NCBI GenBank assembly: GCA_034769895.1
Contig: CM068367.1
Span: 119,635,927-119,699,926, forward strand
DNA from: Magicicada septendecula
Taxonomy: Eukaryota; Arthropoda; Insecta; Hemiptera; Cicadidae
Direction of reading: 5' to 3'
DNA: 64,000 nucleotides
Made by a program: the position numbers and the translations under genes. Below the pieces are notes generated by a model. That model searched no databases, was not told where the DNA came from, and worked only from the letters and a program-made list of their open reading frames with translations. Below are positions 11,021 to 21,582 of the stretch, one piece after another. Every line of letters starts with the position of its first letter. Position 1 is the stretch's first letter.

Positions 11021-12340
11021 CGAGGTGCTATCAGAAAGTTCCCGGACTAGGTCTAATAAATTCTTTTTGCTTACCTAGGCCTTTAATGGCTCCCATCTCC
11101 TTCAAAGTAGTCTCCCTGCGAATTGATACAACGAATCCAGCGTTGTTTCCATGCCTGGAAAGTGTCAAAAAAAGTCTTTTGCTGAAGGCTGTCAAGCACC
11201 TCCTGCGTTTTTTTCTTAATGTCTTCTACAGTGTCAAAACGGTGACTTTTCATGTGAATTTTTATTTTCGGGAACAGAGAAAAATCACAGGGGGCTAAAT
11301 CTGGTGAATATGGAGGGTGTGGGATGGCGGCCATATTGTTTTTGGTCAAAAACTCTGTTGTTTTCAGTGAAACATGAGCAGGTGCATTGTCGTGATGCAA
11401 CAACCAGTTTTGGTCTTCCCACAATTTGGGCCTTTTTCATCGCACATTTTGTCTCAGCCGCCTCAAAACGTCACAATAAAAATCTGAGTTCACTGTAACA
11501 CCAGCTGGCACGAACTCGCGATGGACAATGGCTTTGATGTCGAAAAACACAATGAGCATGGTTTTTGTTGCACTTCTGACCTGCTGTGCTTTTTTTGGTC
11601 TCGGTGATTGTGGACTTTTCCACTGTGACGACTGCTATTTTGTTTCTGGATCATAACCATAAAACCAGCTTTCATCACCGGTTATGACCCTGGAGATGAA
11701 GGTAGGGTCATTTTCAGACGTTTCTCTGAGTTCACTGCACACATCAACACGGCGCTGTTTCTGATCCACAGACAAATCCGAGGGACGAATTTCGCAGCAA
11801 CACGACGCATGCCTAAATTTTCAGTTAGAATTTCTTGACAGCTTCCATAGCTTATTCCGGCACTTGTACACAACTCATGGATTGTTTGATGACGGTCTTC
11901 GTGAATGAGTTGTCGAATTTTTTCAACATTTTCATCCGTTTTGCTCGTGGAAGGTCGTCCTGAACGGTGATCATCTTCAAGTGACGTTCTGCCGGCCTTG
12001 AAACGAGCGTACCACTCAAAAACCTGTGTTCTGTGTAGGGAATGTTCTTCAAAAGCTTCTCGAAGCATTGCAAAAGTTTCAGTAGGCAATTTACCAAGTT
12101 TAAAACAAAATTTAATGCACACGCGTTGCTCGAATTTATCAGCCATCATAAAATTCGCAAATGAACGTTAACACACGATTACAGAACACAACGCGTAGAC
12201 CGAACACAGCCTCACAATGCAACGAAACTCGGCAGACTGACTCATTACGTATTACGGAATTGGACACTGGACGCCAGGTTGTACAGTCACGTCCAACAGC
12301 CGTGCCAAGTACAGTCCGGGAACTTTCCGATAGCACCTCG
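11021..12340 (-). mobile_element. Complete but inactivated mariner transposon (Tc1/mariner, DD34D)
   Basis: The 28-bp terminal inverted repeats begin CGAGGTGCTATC at both ends (11021 onward and the complement ending at 12340) and differ at one position. The element is flanked by TA at 11019-11020 and 12341-12342, the target dinucleotide of this superfamily. The length of 1,320 bp is normal for mariner. It holds one broken transposase gene on the minus strand. It lies about 230 bp upstream of the small host exon at 12575. Confidence 0.95.
11083..12149 (-). pseudogene. mariner transposase, one frameshift and two in-frame stops
   Basis: About 355 codons, the usual mariner length. The N-terminal paired-like DNA-binding part is clear (residues about 1-115, with FEWYARFKAG, DDHRSGRPS and CTSAGISYGS). 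A one-base frameshift lies at about 11770-11785, after the KFVPR segment. The catalytic frame then continues with ITGDESWFYGYDPETK, a TAG at 11635-11637 and a TGA at 11437-11439. It then reads WLLHHDNAPAH and PPYSPDLAPCDF to the natural end. The three aspartates of the D,D34D triad remain (GDE, HDN and CDF, with 34 residues between the last two). The gene cannot make a functional enzyme as it stands. Confidence 0.93.
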
Positions 12341-12574
12341 TAAACATACTGTCAGTTGGTATGTAACAACATAAAAGCTTATTGATCATTACTGCATATG
12401 TGTTATGCTGCTAAACCAACCAGTTGTGTTTATCAACTTTTGAGATGCCCTTGTTCAAATATTACATATAAGATCTTTAACATATATAAAATTTGGTCAA
12501 ACTTTGTACACACATTCATGTGCACACATTTGCTATGGTTAGCACTAATTTCATGTTATAATTATAAATTTCAG

Positions 12575-12625
12575 ATGTCATTAATTCAGCAGTTAGAAAG
12601 ATGTACAACAGCACATTCCTTTGTG
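12575..12625 (+). CDS. Candidate 51-bp internal or first coding exon of a host coiled-coil gene
   Basis: Seventeen codons (MSLIQQLERCTTAHSFV) are bounded by an acceptor AATTTCAG ending at 12574 and a good donor GTAAGT at 12626. Both edges are phase 0, which matches the phase of the next candidate exon at 23817; joining them gives an uninterrupted coiled-coil-like reading. The methionine may or may not be the start of translation. I do not recognise the gene. The mariner ends only 234 bp upstream. Confidence 0.45.
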
Positions 12626-13037
12626 GTAAGTATTTTGGTTTTATTAAATTATTTAGTACTGAAATAACAGTATATGAAATATATTCTTTACCTTCATTAA
12701 GTAAAAAGTATTAACACTATTATTCATTTAGTTCAGTTTAATACATTGCCACCTAAATGTTATTACCTTTTTTTTTTTTACTTAGAAAGCTATTTCCAAA
12801 AAAGTCAGACAACTTCGCTGTGTTTGAAAGTTTGTATGTGTCTAAAAAAAAACAATACTGGTTTGAAATAATTTCACATCACAAACTGCTTCATCAGTCA
12901 TGGATCACAACGCAAAAAACTTTCTGTTCTTTTTGTAATTTTATGTACACTATAATGAAGCCTAATTCCCTCCAGTCTAAATAGTTCATACTTTTTTGTC
13001 TATCAGGTATAAAAAACAACACAATAATAAACAATAC

Positions 13038-13509
13038 TGTCAGATATTTTGTTTTTATAACAATAGTTAAACTCACCCTATCTATATTTCATTATCTCTA
13101 ATAGAATGCACTCCCATTACCTGTTTCAAAGTTCAATTCACATTGTAATCAGCAGTCATAGTTAGAGCGTTTTTCTTTCCTGTAGTGTACGGTATATCGT
13201 GCAGTTCAGTTCTTTTCGTTTATACCCGCATACCGCAAGAATAGAAAGACTATTCAACGCTCTTGTTATTTTACTTTGTGCTTTTTTTCATGTGTTTATT
13301 TATGTGTTTAACGTTTGTTGGGATATTATTGTTAAGTTTAGGACTGCCTAGAAAATCACCAGTGTTGCTTACAACAGGACATTTACAACGCACAAGGACA
13401 AGGTCAGTAAACGCTTAATTTTTATGCATTGCTGATTACATGGGAATAAAGCCTTTTAACTATTTATTTTGACAATATACAGTCCACTGCAAATCAAAAG
13501 AACCCCACA
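13038..13509 (+). repeat. BEL/Pao 5' LTR
   Basis: 472 bp, TGTCAG...CCCACA, containing the element's promoter and an AATAAA-type signal near its 3' part. It is the same as the 3' LTR except for one missing A in a run near the end. Confidence 0.95.
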
Positions 13510-13513
13510 TTTT

Positions 13514-13531
13514 TGGTCCGTCCAGCCCGGA
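13514..13531 (+). promoter_or_regulatory. Candidate BEL/Pao primer-binding site
   Basis: TGGTCCGTCCAGCCCGGA begins four bases after the 5' LTR, where a tRNA 3' end would pair (the TGG complements CCA). I could not assign it to a specific tRNA. Confidence 0.6.
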
Positions 13532-14057
13532 TAGCATCTTTCATTCAGAATCCAGCACGTTGGAAAGCAAGATTTTTATTAATTATTACGCTCTTTATTA
13601 TTATGTTTATTGAATTATTGTAACGCTTAAATAAAAAAAAAAAACAATTATTTACTACTGGCAAGTATTGCCAATACTCAGTGCTCTTTTCATTTTGTTA
13701 TGATTTTCTCTTGTTTTTTCATGCAAGCATAGTTTTATTGATTCATTGTGCAGCGTGTGTTATTTCATGTTTTATCTAGCAAGCATAGTTCTGAAGTGTA
13801 GTGTGTTTCTTCAAAACCGACCTCTGTATTAGTTTCTAAAATACAGTAGCCATATTCCTTTATTACCATATTACCATTATTATTGTCATCTACGCTATTG
13901 GTATTAGAGTGATAAAAAATAAATAAATTAAAATTATTTGGACTGGAAATTACTGAATAGTGGAAGAACATTGTGAATTACAACTTTTACTCAGAACTCT
14001 TTTGTCATTTACATCTGAATCTGTTTTTTAAACCGAGTGTATTCATAAATTACCAAA
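13532..14057 (+). other. BEL/Pao 5' leader
   Basis: About 520 bp of AT-rich untranslated sequence between the primer-binding site and the gag start. It probably contains packaging signals. No other gene is seen. Confidence 0.6.
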
Positions 14058-14990
14058 ATGAGATTTTCTTCTTTTGTGAAGCAATGTGAACTGATTGAGA
14101 GTAGGCTTCATAATATTAACAAGCAAATTGTTGCTCTTGAGGTTATTGGTATAGGTAATTTAACTGAACAGCAAACACGAAAAGTTAGTTTGCTTAGTTC
14201 CACCACAGAAAATAAATATGCTGAATTTGAAAGGCTTATAAATAAACTATTTAGTACAACACCATTACCAGAAGATCTGGATAATGAACAGATTTCAAGA
14301 TTACAAGATTCTATATCAGACTTAAATATATCTATACAAAGTTTGTGTGCTCCTCTTCTACCATCGCAACCGCAGGAAACCTTGGATCAGTCTCACACTG
14401 GTGCACCACAACTAGTTGCACCCACTCCCACCGTAAATTTACCTCGCTTAAACTTGGGAACATTTTCTGGACAACCTGAGAAATGGGTAGCCTTTCACAG
14501 TCTGTTTGAAAATGCAGTGCACAAAAATGAAACCATTTCTAATGTGGAGAAATTTACATACTTGCTTTCTTGTTTGACTGATGAGCCGCTAAATTTAATT
14601 AAATCGTTGCCTGTTACTAATACAAACTATGCCATAGCCTGGCAAACTTTGCTAAAAAGATATCAAAATTCTAGATTGTTGATAACACTTCACGTAAACA
14701 ATATATTTGAGTTACCACAATTGCACAATCCTTCAGTTAAACAAATGAGGAATTTTCTGTCGACCTACAATGAAAATTATCAAGCGCTCAAAGCACTAGG
14801 ACATGATATTGCTAGTGAAAGTTTGTTGTTGACCTCATATATTTTGCGTAGATTTGACATGGAATTCAGGACCAAACTTGAACTTTCGCGAGATAATTTA
14901 CAAAATGTTCCTACCATTACAGAAGTAATTACATTCTTAGAAAATGAATGTTCTTGCAAAGAGGCAGCGGGTTTAAATAATATCATCTGA
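14058..14990 (+). CDS. gag: BEL/Pao gag (N-terminal part of the gag-pol frame)
   Basis: A 310-residue protein ending at TGA 14988-14990. The N-terminal 100 residues are helical and coiled-coil-like. From about residue 128 (LPRLNLGTFSGQPEKWVAF) it has the DUF1759 capsid-like domain of Pao-type retroelements, with FTYLLSCLTDEP and AWQTLLKRY. The downstream pol frame is in the same register (both starts are multiples of three), so gag and pol form one 1,750-codon frame split by a single TGA. In most BEL/Pao elements gag and pol are one uninterrupted frame. The stop is therefore either a fresh mutation or a termination-control point that lets Gag be made in excess. Confidence 0.92.
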   Translation: MRFSSFVKQCELIESRLHNINKQIVALEVIGIGNLTEQQTRKVSLLSSTTENKYAEFERLINKLFSTTPLPEDLDNEQISRLQDSISDLNISIQSLCAPLLPSQPQETLDQSHTGAPQLVAPTPTVNLPRLNLGTFSGQPEKWVAFHSLFENAVHKNETISNVEKFTYLLSCLTDEPLNLIKSLPVTNTNYAIAWQTLLKRYQNSRLLITLHVNNIFELPQLHNPSVKQMRNFLSTYNENYQALKALGHDIASESLLLTSYILRRFDMEFRTKLELSRDNLQNVPTITEVITFLENECSCKEAAGLNNII

Positions 14991-15038
14991 AAAAATGAAC
15001 ATTCTCTTCAAACCTCTCAAAAAATCAGTGGCTTTAAA

Positions 15039-18000
15039 ATGAATACAAACCAGTTTAAACCGCACAAAATAGCGATGGTCACTATTCACACTCAGCATTG
15101 TATCGTCTGTTCATCAAATTCACACAACATATATAGATGTGCAGATTTTTCCGCACTTACTGTACAAGACAGACAAGCTTTTGTTAAAAATAAGAACTTG
15201 TGTCAAAATTGTTTTGGAACACATAAGTTAGTCACCTGTAAGTCCGTCCACACATGCAATGTATGTCATAGGCGTCACCATAGCCTACTACATTTTTTTG
15301 TTGAGAACCGCTCCGCACAACCACAACAAAAATTGACTCAGTCAAATAAACCTACCTTGTGCCCTTCTGTTGAAACGACGATGAATAAGCAAAACCACTC
15401 TGCAGAGTGTCACCAGGATACTACCTTGATAGGTGTTTCTTGCAACCAGAATAACACTGTGTTACTCGCAACCGCTTTGGTGCATATCACATCTGCCAAT
15501 GGAAATGCAGCAGTTGTACGAGCTGTGCTTGATAGTGCATCCCAAACAACAATTATTTCAGAAAGTTGTGCAAAGATGTTGTGTTTGTACCGCTCTCAAA
15601 CAGATGTTCCAGAACTTAGTGGCATCTCTACAGCCCCAGTGAAAATGAAGGGACTTACCTTTGTGACATTGTCTTCGCTCAGTGGGAATATTTTAGCAAA
15701 ATCTCACCCAGTCATGATTCTTAATAAAATATCATGCAATCTGCCTCGTGTTCAGCTCCCACCAGAAATTAAAGAGCGACTCAAAGGTTATATGCTAGCG
15801 GATCCAACTTTTGATGTTCCGGGTCCAGTTGACCTTCTGATTGGAGTAGATTTATTTGCATTGACTCTTAATGGTACCTTTATCAATCTCGGCAAGAATA
15901 TGCCATACGCTGTCAATACAATCTTTGGCTATGTTGTGCTTGGTCCGACATCTGTTTCACTTAAGTCTAATCCTTACTCAGGCTTAGTGACTCTTTTATC
16001 GACGAATGATCGTGATCTGCACGCAACATTGGAACGTTTTTGGTCCATAGAGGAACCACCTCACACTACAAAACTCGCTCCACAAGATGAAAAATGTGAA
16101 GCTCACTTCGTCTCTACTCATAAGAGAGATGCCTCCGGCAGATATGTTTGTCACTTGCCTTTCAGCGGAAACCCTGCTCAACTAGGTGACTCTACAACTT
16201 TGGCAAAACGCCTGTTTAATACACTGGAACGCAAATTTGAATCTCAACCTGAGTTTAAACAGAAGTATGTCAATTTTATGAATGACTACTTAGCATGTGG
16301 GCACATGAAACTGTGCACATCTGTGCCGTCTCTGAACAAGCCGCATTACTTTTTGCCACATCATGGCGTTTTTAAAGATAGGAAAATCCGTGTTGTTTTC
16401 AATGCATCAGCACCATCTTCTTCAGGTGTCTCACTGAACCACATTCTACATCAGGGTCCAAAGTTGCACAATGACATTACTGATATAATTCTTCGCTTTC
16501 GTCAACATAAATTTGTTTTCTCTTGTGATATCAAGCAAATGTTTAGGCAGATATCCATCCATGAAGATGATCAGATCTCTCAGTTAATATACTGGAGAGA
16601 AGACACTTCAGTCCCGCTAAAGGTCTACCAATTGACTACTGTCACTTATGGTATGACGTCCTCGCCTTACCTTGCTAATAGAGTAGTACAACAGCTCATT
16701 ATGGACGAAGGAAAAAATCATCCACTTGCTGCTGAAGCACTCCAACAGCAAATATATGTTGATGATGCTCTATTAGGGAGCAATTCTCTGGAAGAAGCTC
16801 TCCACCTTCAAGAGGATGTTGTTTTACTTTTGAAAAAGGGTGGATTCGAACTGAGCAAGTGGTCTTCAAACCATCCTAAACTCTTAGAAAATGTCATGCA
16901 AGATAATCCTGAGACACCCCTCATGTTACGCACATCGGAACAGCCATTTTCAAGTGTATTAGGGCTAAAATGGATCCCAGATATTGATGTCTTTTCATAT
17001 GTGATGCACACACCTTCAAGTAATTACACAAAAAGAACTTTACTTTCATCAATTGCTCAGATTTATGACCCTTGTGGTTGGATATCCCCAATAGTTTTTT
17101 GGTCTAAAGTCTTAATGCAGCATGTATGGACCTTAGGCTTAGATTGGGATTCTCCATTACCTGATCATATTTCCGAGAAGTGGTCACGATTCGTGAAAGA
17201 ACTTCCAGAAATAGAAAAGCTAAGGATACCACGTTTCATATCCTTAGCAACTGCAGTCAATATCCAGCTTCATGGATTTTCAGATGGAAGTGAATCCGGA
17301 TATGAAGCTTGTGTCTTCCTGCGCACAGAAGACGCAGAAGGAGATGTCAACATACGACTGCTGATCGCAAAATCAAGAGTAGCTCCACTGAAGCGTGTGA
17401 CTATTCCCCGCTTGGAACTTTGTGGTGCGCACATGTTAGCCAAATTGCTACATTACTGTACAGAACAGCTCTCACAACATCACAAGATTGACAACATTTC
17501 AGCATGGTGCGACTCTACAGTAGTTCTATCTTGGATACGCACTCTATCTTTTCGTCTCAAGGTGTATGTTGCTAATTGTGTGGCACAAATACAAGACTTA
17601 GTTTCACCGCACATCTGGAAATATGTTTCAACTGTTGACAAGCCTGCTGATTGTGCTTCTCGAGGCTTGACACCCACGGTTCTGATGAAACATAGTCAGT
17701 GGTGGCTAGGACCACCATGGCTCGCTAAATCAACGCAGACCTGGCCACAATCTATCCTTCATCCAATTTCGGAGGAGTCTATTCCCGAAATGAAACCAAA
17801 TGTGCTTAATCTTATGATGACCACAAAAGAAGTCCCAACATTTGGATTTCTTACAAAGTTTTCTTCTTGGAAGACCCTTCTTCATGTAATGGCTTATGTC
17901 CTTCGCTTTATAACCCGTTTGAAATTTAAAACCACCATAAGTGGATCGTTTACAGTAACTGAATTAAATAACACCTGTAACCGCATTTGCTGGCTCATTC

Positions 18001-19307
18001 AGAGACTTCACTTTGCAGAAGACATAGATCTACTCTCCAAGAAAAGGACATGCTCAAACCGCATCCAACGTCTAGCACCCTTTATTGATGATGCAGGAAT
18101 AGTCCATGTCGGAGGTCGACTGAAAAACTCTGCGCTTACTTACAATGCCAAACATCCTATTCTTCTGCCAAAAAATCATGTCGCTATTCATTTACTCATT
18201 GATTACTATCATGGCATGTACCTGCACGCTGGTCCCCAGTTCCTCCAAGCAACACTATCTCAACGCTTTTGGATCCTCTCCGCCCGCAGTGTTATACGCT
18301 CAAGAATATTTAAATGCGTACGATGTTCTCGTGCAAAATCAACAAACACGTCTCCGCTCATGGGTGATCTACCAGCCGGTCGTGTTACCCCCACTCGTTG
18401 TTTCAACGCTTCTGGAGTTGATTATGCTGGCCCTTACACGGTCAAGTTTTTTACACTTCGCAGGATACAGCCTATAAAGGTGTACCTCTGTCTGTTCATC
18501 TGTTTTGCAACAAAAGCTGTACACTTGGAAGTGGTTACTGATTTAACTACAGACGCCTTCATTGCAGCCCTTACGAGATTCATCTCTAGGAGAGGTCTTG
18601 TATCAGACCTGTACTCTGATTGTGGGACTAATTTCATAGGAGCTGCTTCTTCGCTCAAAAGATGTTTTCAAGATCTCATGAAGCAACCAGAGATGCAAGA
18701 TTTTGCTACGACCAACAGTATCACATTCCATTTCATTCCTCCGCGTGCACCTCACCAAGGTGGACTTTGGGAACGTGCCATTAAAGGTGCAAAATATCAT
18801 CTCACCAGAGTCATAGGTGAACACATTTTAACGTACGAAGAATTTACCACCTTAGTTGTGCGTGTTGAAGCTATCCTTAATTCGAGGCCGATAATTCCTC
18901 TCTCGAATGACCCTTCAGATCTTCAACCTCTTACACCAGGACATTTTCTAACTGGAGGACCTCTTAATGCCCTGATCGAACCTCAACTAACCAATGCACC
19001 ACTTAATCACATAAAACGCTGGAAATTGGTTCAAGCCTTCACACAACATCTCTGGAAAAGATGGCAAATGGAGTACCTCCACACACTTCAAGAACGGTCC
19101 AAATGGATCAGACCTCAAGAAAATCTCAAAATAGGAGATTTAGTCGTTATTCATGAAACAAACCTGCCACCCCTCAAGTGGAAGCTCGGGAGAGTCATCT
19201 CCGTATCTCCAGGGAATGATGGAGTAGTACGTGTCGTCAACATGAAGACTGCCAGTGGAACCTTGACCCGTCCTTCTGTTAAGGTATCCCGTCTTCCCAT
19301 TTACTAA
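15039..19307 (+). CDS. pol: BEL/Pao pol: zinc knuckles, aspartic protease, reverse transcriptase/RNase H, integrase
   Basis: Shown from the first ATG after the TGA; the natural product starts in gag. Residues about 21-85 hold Cys/His knuckles (CIVCSSNSHNIYRC, then CQNC and CNVC groups). The aspartic protease has D165 in VLDSASQ. The reverse transcriptase has YVDD near residue 573, followed by the Pao-type A17 peptidase/RNase H region with WCDSTVVLSWI. The integrase has an HHCC zinc domain (about 1035-1100) and a catalytic core with D in GVDYAGPY (about 1127), D in YSDCGTNF (about 1193) and E in GGLWERAIKG (about 1243). It ends with a DUF5641-type tail (WKLGRV). No internal stop or frameshift is visible, so the proteins look functional apart from the upstream TGA. 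Confidence 0.96.
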   Translation: MNTNQFKPHKIAMVTIHTQHCIVCSSNSHNIYRCADFSALTVQDRQAFVKNKNLCQNCFGTHKLVTCKSVHTCNVCHRRHHSLLHFFVENRSAQPQQKLTQSNKPTLCPSVETTMNKQNHSAECHQDTTLIGVSCNQNNTVLLATALVHITSANGNAAVVRAVLDSASQTTIISESCAKMLCLYRSQTDVPELSGISTAPVKMKGLTFVTLSSLSGNILAKSHPVMILNKISCNLPRVQLPPEIKERLKGYMLADPTFDVPGPVDLLIGVDLFALTLNGTFINLGKNMPYAVNTIFGYVVLGPTSVSLKSNPYSGLVTLLSTNDRDLHATLERFWSIEEPPHTTKLAPQDEKCEAHFVSTHKRDASGRYVCHLPFSGNPAQLGDSTTLAKRLFNTLERKFESQPEFKQKYVNFMNDYLACGHMKLCTSVPSLNKPHYFLPHHGVFKDRKIRVVFNASAPSSSGVSLNHILHQGPKLHNDITDIILRFRQHKFVFSCDIKQMFRQISIHEDDQISQLIYWREDTSVPLKVYQLTTVTYGMTSSPYLANRVVQQLIMDEGKNHPLAAEALQQQIYVDDALLGSNSLEEALHLQEDVVLLLKKGGFELSKWSSNHPKLLENVMQDNPETPLMLRTSEQPFSSVLGLKWIPDIDVFSYVMHTPSSNYTKRTLLSSIAQIYDPCGWISPIVFWSKVLMQHVWTLGLDWDSPLPDHISEKWSRFVKELPEIEKLRIPRFISLATAVNIQLHGFSDGSESGYEACVFLRTEDAEGDVNIRLLIAKSRVAPLKRVTIPRLELCGAHMLAKLLHYCTEQLSQHHKIDNISAWCDSTVVLSWIRTLSFRLKVYVANCVAQIQDLVSPHIWKYVSTVDKPADCASRGLTPTVLMKHSQWWLGPPWLAKSTQTWPQSILHPISEESIPEMKPNVLNLMMTTKEVPTFGFLTKFSSWKTLLHVMAYVLRFITRLKFKTTISGSFTVTELNNTCNRICWLIQRLHFAEDIDLLSKKRTCSNRIQRLAPFIDDAGIVHVGGRLKNSALTYNAKHPILLPKNHVAIHLLIDYYHGMYLHAGPQFLQATLSQRFWILSARSVIRSRIFKCVRCSRAKSTNTSPLMGDLPAGRVTPTRCFNASGVDYAGPYTVKFFTLRRIQPIKVYLCLFICFATKAVHLEVVTDLTTDAFIAALTRFISRRGLVSDLYSDCGTNFIGAASSLKRCFQDLMKQPEMQDFATTNSITFHFIPPRAPHQGGLWERAIKGAKYHLTRVIGEHILTYEEFTTLVVRVEAILNSRPIIPLSNDPSDLQPLTPGHFLTGGPLNALIEPQLTNAPLNHIKRWKLVQAFTQHLWKRWQMEYLHTLQERSKWIRPQENLKIGDLVVIHETNLPPLKWKLGRVISVSPGNDGVVRVVNMKTASGTLTRPSVKVSRLPIY

Positions 19308-19436
19308 AATCCTTGACCAGTCAATTGGCTACTGCCCCTTATAATTTAGTTTTATTATACTCTTCCAAAGGATCAAATTTGTTCTTATGTTCTTTTAATG
19401 TTTCTTGTTGAACCAGTTGGTTCAAAGGGGCCGGTA
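19308..19436 (+). promoter_or_regulatory. BEL/Pao 3' untranslated region with polypurine tract
   Basis: Short 3' leader ending in a purine-rich AAAGGGGCCGG at about 19424-19434, directly before the 3' LTR; this would prime plus-strand DNA synthesis. Confidence 0.75.
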
Positions 19437-19909
19437 TGTCAGATATTTTGTTTTTATAACAATAGTTAAACTCACCCTATCTATATTTCATTATCTCTAA
19501 TAGAATGCACTCCCATTACCTGTTTCAAAGTTCAATTCACATTGTAATCAGCAGTCATAGTTAGAGCGTTTTTCTTTCCTGTAGTGTACGGTATATCGTG
19601 CAGTTCAGTTCTTTTCGTTTATACCCGCATACCGCAAGAATAGAAAGACTATTCAACGCTCTTGTTATTTTACTTTGTGCTTTTTTTCATGTGTTTATTT
19701 ATGTGTTTAACGTTTGTTGGGATATTATTGTTAAGTTTAGGACTGCCTAGAAAATCACCAGTGTTGCTTACAACAGGACATTTACAACGCACAAGGACAA
19801 GGTCAGTAAACGCTTAATTTTTATGCATTGCTGATTACATGGGAATAAAGCCTTTTAACTATTTATTTTGACAATATACAGTCCACTGCAAATCAAAAAG
19901 AACCCCACA
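19437..19909 (+). repeat. BEL/Pao 3' LTR
   Basis: 473 bp and essentially identical to the 5' LTR, with one extra A near 19899. Followed by the target duplication AATAC. Confidence 0.95.
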
Positions 19910-19914
19910 AATAC

Positions 19915-20251
19915 ACTACCGATACACAATCCTATAAATAATATATTACCATGACATAAAATGGTACAAATTCATGTTTAAAAAACTGATATATTTAATT
20001 AACTAAAAATAAAGTATTTATGTTTATCTTCTTAATAAAAAAATATTTTAATAAAGTAATTATTTTTCTCAATTCTAACCATCTGGGTCTTCATGTCCTA
20101 AATATATTTATATAATTATTTTTGCCACATAATCAGGTACTCTGCATGTTTTTAAGTACAAATGGTGCAATTACCATTGTTTAATTATAATTACCATTAC
20201 CATACCATTATAATTACCATTGTTTAATTATAACTGGTATAAATATAATTA
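19915..20251. other. AT-rich intronic sequence with a short internal repeat
   Basis: No gene. A phrase AATTACCATTGTTTAATTAT occurs twice (about 20170 and 20210) separated by further ATTACCAT copies, a small AT-rich repeat. Confidence 0.5.
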
Positions 20252-21070
20252 CATCACTACTGACTTGGAACACAAAGTTTTTTATGGGTAAAAACATAAA
20301 AGTTTTACCTTATAGCCTGAACCAGTTTTTGCAGAATCCAACGGATACAACAGAACAATAGTCAATAAACTCCTACACAAAACAAACAACAGACAAAGAC
20401 AGAAAACAACAAATTCATAACACTAACATAGATCAATAACCACACTGAAAAAATAGCTCACAAATTAAAAAAAAAAGCAGGATACAGAATCACATACAAA
20501 ACTACAAACAAAACAGAACACACACTATCAAAACACACACACACAGCACAAAACAAATTAGATCTACCTGGTGTTTACAAACTAAACTGCTCAGATTGCA
20601 ACAATTTCTACATAGGCCAGACAGGATGTAGCTTCAAACAAAGATACATTGAACACACAAAGCCACTACACTCCACTACTGAATCCACCTTTGCAAACCA
20701 CCTCATTGAAGCAAACCACACATACAAGAACATCGACAATAACATGGATATTCTACACGTACACACAAAAGGCCGAAAACTAGACACTCTTGAACAACTG
20801 GAATATCATAATACACATGAAAACACATAAAAACTACATCTTAAACGAACAGACACAATTTAAATCACACACATTATTTGAACATATCACACCCCACACA
20901 CACGACATCGATCCTTCAAAAGTCGATACCGTCACCAAGAACAAGACGGACAGTGCTCCCAGCGGCAGCCTCTGAAGAAACTTTTTAAAAGCGAAAACTG
21001 ATTCAGGCTATAAGGTAAAACTTTTACGTTTTTACCCATAAAAACATTGTGTTCTGAGTTGGTAGTGATT
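20252..21070 (+). mobile_element. Penelope-like element remnant with inverted terminal repeats
   Basis: A coding remnant with a GIY-YIG endonuclease domain is bracketed by about 70-bp inverted repeats: 20252-20325 (reverse) and 20998-21070 (forward), both containing the GGCTATAAGGTAAAACTTTT motif or its complement. A third, forward copy lies alone at 21641-21711. Penelope-like elements are the retroelements that carry a C-terminal GIY-YIG and are flanked by terminal repeats in direct or inverted order. The reverse transcriptase is missing, so this is a 5'-truncated copy. Confidence 0.8.
20432..20975 (+). pseudogene. Penelope-like GIY-YIG endonuclease domain, frameshifted
   Basis: The reading starts after a TAG at 20429-20431 and runs through a Lys/Thr-rich linker into PGVYKLNCSDCNNFYIGQTG, the GIY...YIG core of the endonuclease, then FKQRYIEH and ANHLIEANHTY. 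The frame shifts by one at about 20800-20820 and continues as MKTHKNYILNEQTQFKSHTLFEH, the usual C-terminal end of the protein. In active elements this domain nicks target DNA for target-primed reverse transcription. This copy has lost the reverse transcriptase and is inactive. Confidence 0.82.
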
Positions 21071-21582
21071 TAATTAGTTAGTTAATTTAATTAGTGTATT
21101 ATTAATTAATTAATATTAATGTATATAATGAGTTAAACCTAAATTATTTAATGTATTTAGTTAATACATGGACAACGAAATCCAAGAATATAACTGGTAT
21201 GTTTTACGTGTCTTTGCACACACTAACTAGCAGTCAAATGTAGTGAAAATGTGAATCATCTTAGCTGTAACATATCATGATAATGATAGTAAGAATAATA
21301 TGGCAATGTATAAATGGGTCTTTAAGTATTTTGGATTTGCTGTATTGTAAATTGCAACCACAGAGTAAGAAATAAAAAATTTGGTACGGTAGATCAAATA
21401 AGAACACGTTATAAAACAAGTACACGTAGTTGTAGGCTGTAGAATAAAATATCAGAAAAATATATGGAAAATTTTATTTAAGATCATAGTACAAACTATA
21501 ATGATGCTGTAAAAGTCAGGGTAATCAATAAAAACACTAGCAGAAAATTCTGGTAACAGAAATGGAATATTGGATATAGCAC
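21071..21582. other. AT-rich intronic sequence, no gene
   Basis: Includes the outer part of the Penelope-type repeat (to about 21195) and then AT-rich DNA without a recognisable coding segment. Confidence 0.4.

Larger units (their letters stand above)
13038..19909 (+). mobile_element. Complete, recently inserted BEL/Pao LTR retrotransposon
   Basis: Two LTRs (13038-13509 and 19437-19909) enclose a single gag-pol frame. The element is flanked by the 5-bp duplication AATAC at 13033-13037 and 19910-19914; five bases is typical of BEL/Pao integrases. A primer-binding-site candidate begins TGG at 13514 and a polypurine tract (AAAGGGGCCGG) precedes the 3' LTR. LTRs start TGTCAG and end CCCACA. By eye the LTRs differ by only one A, so the insertion is very recent. 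No envelope gene is present. The only visible lesion is one TGA in the gag-pol frame at 14988-14990. Confidence 0.96.

Noticed and set aside
17309..18824. Several 60-110-codon frames on both strands within the BEL pol gene
   Set aside because: They overlap the clearly conserved pol frame in other registers and have no features of their own.
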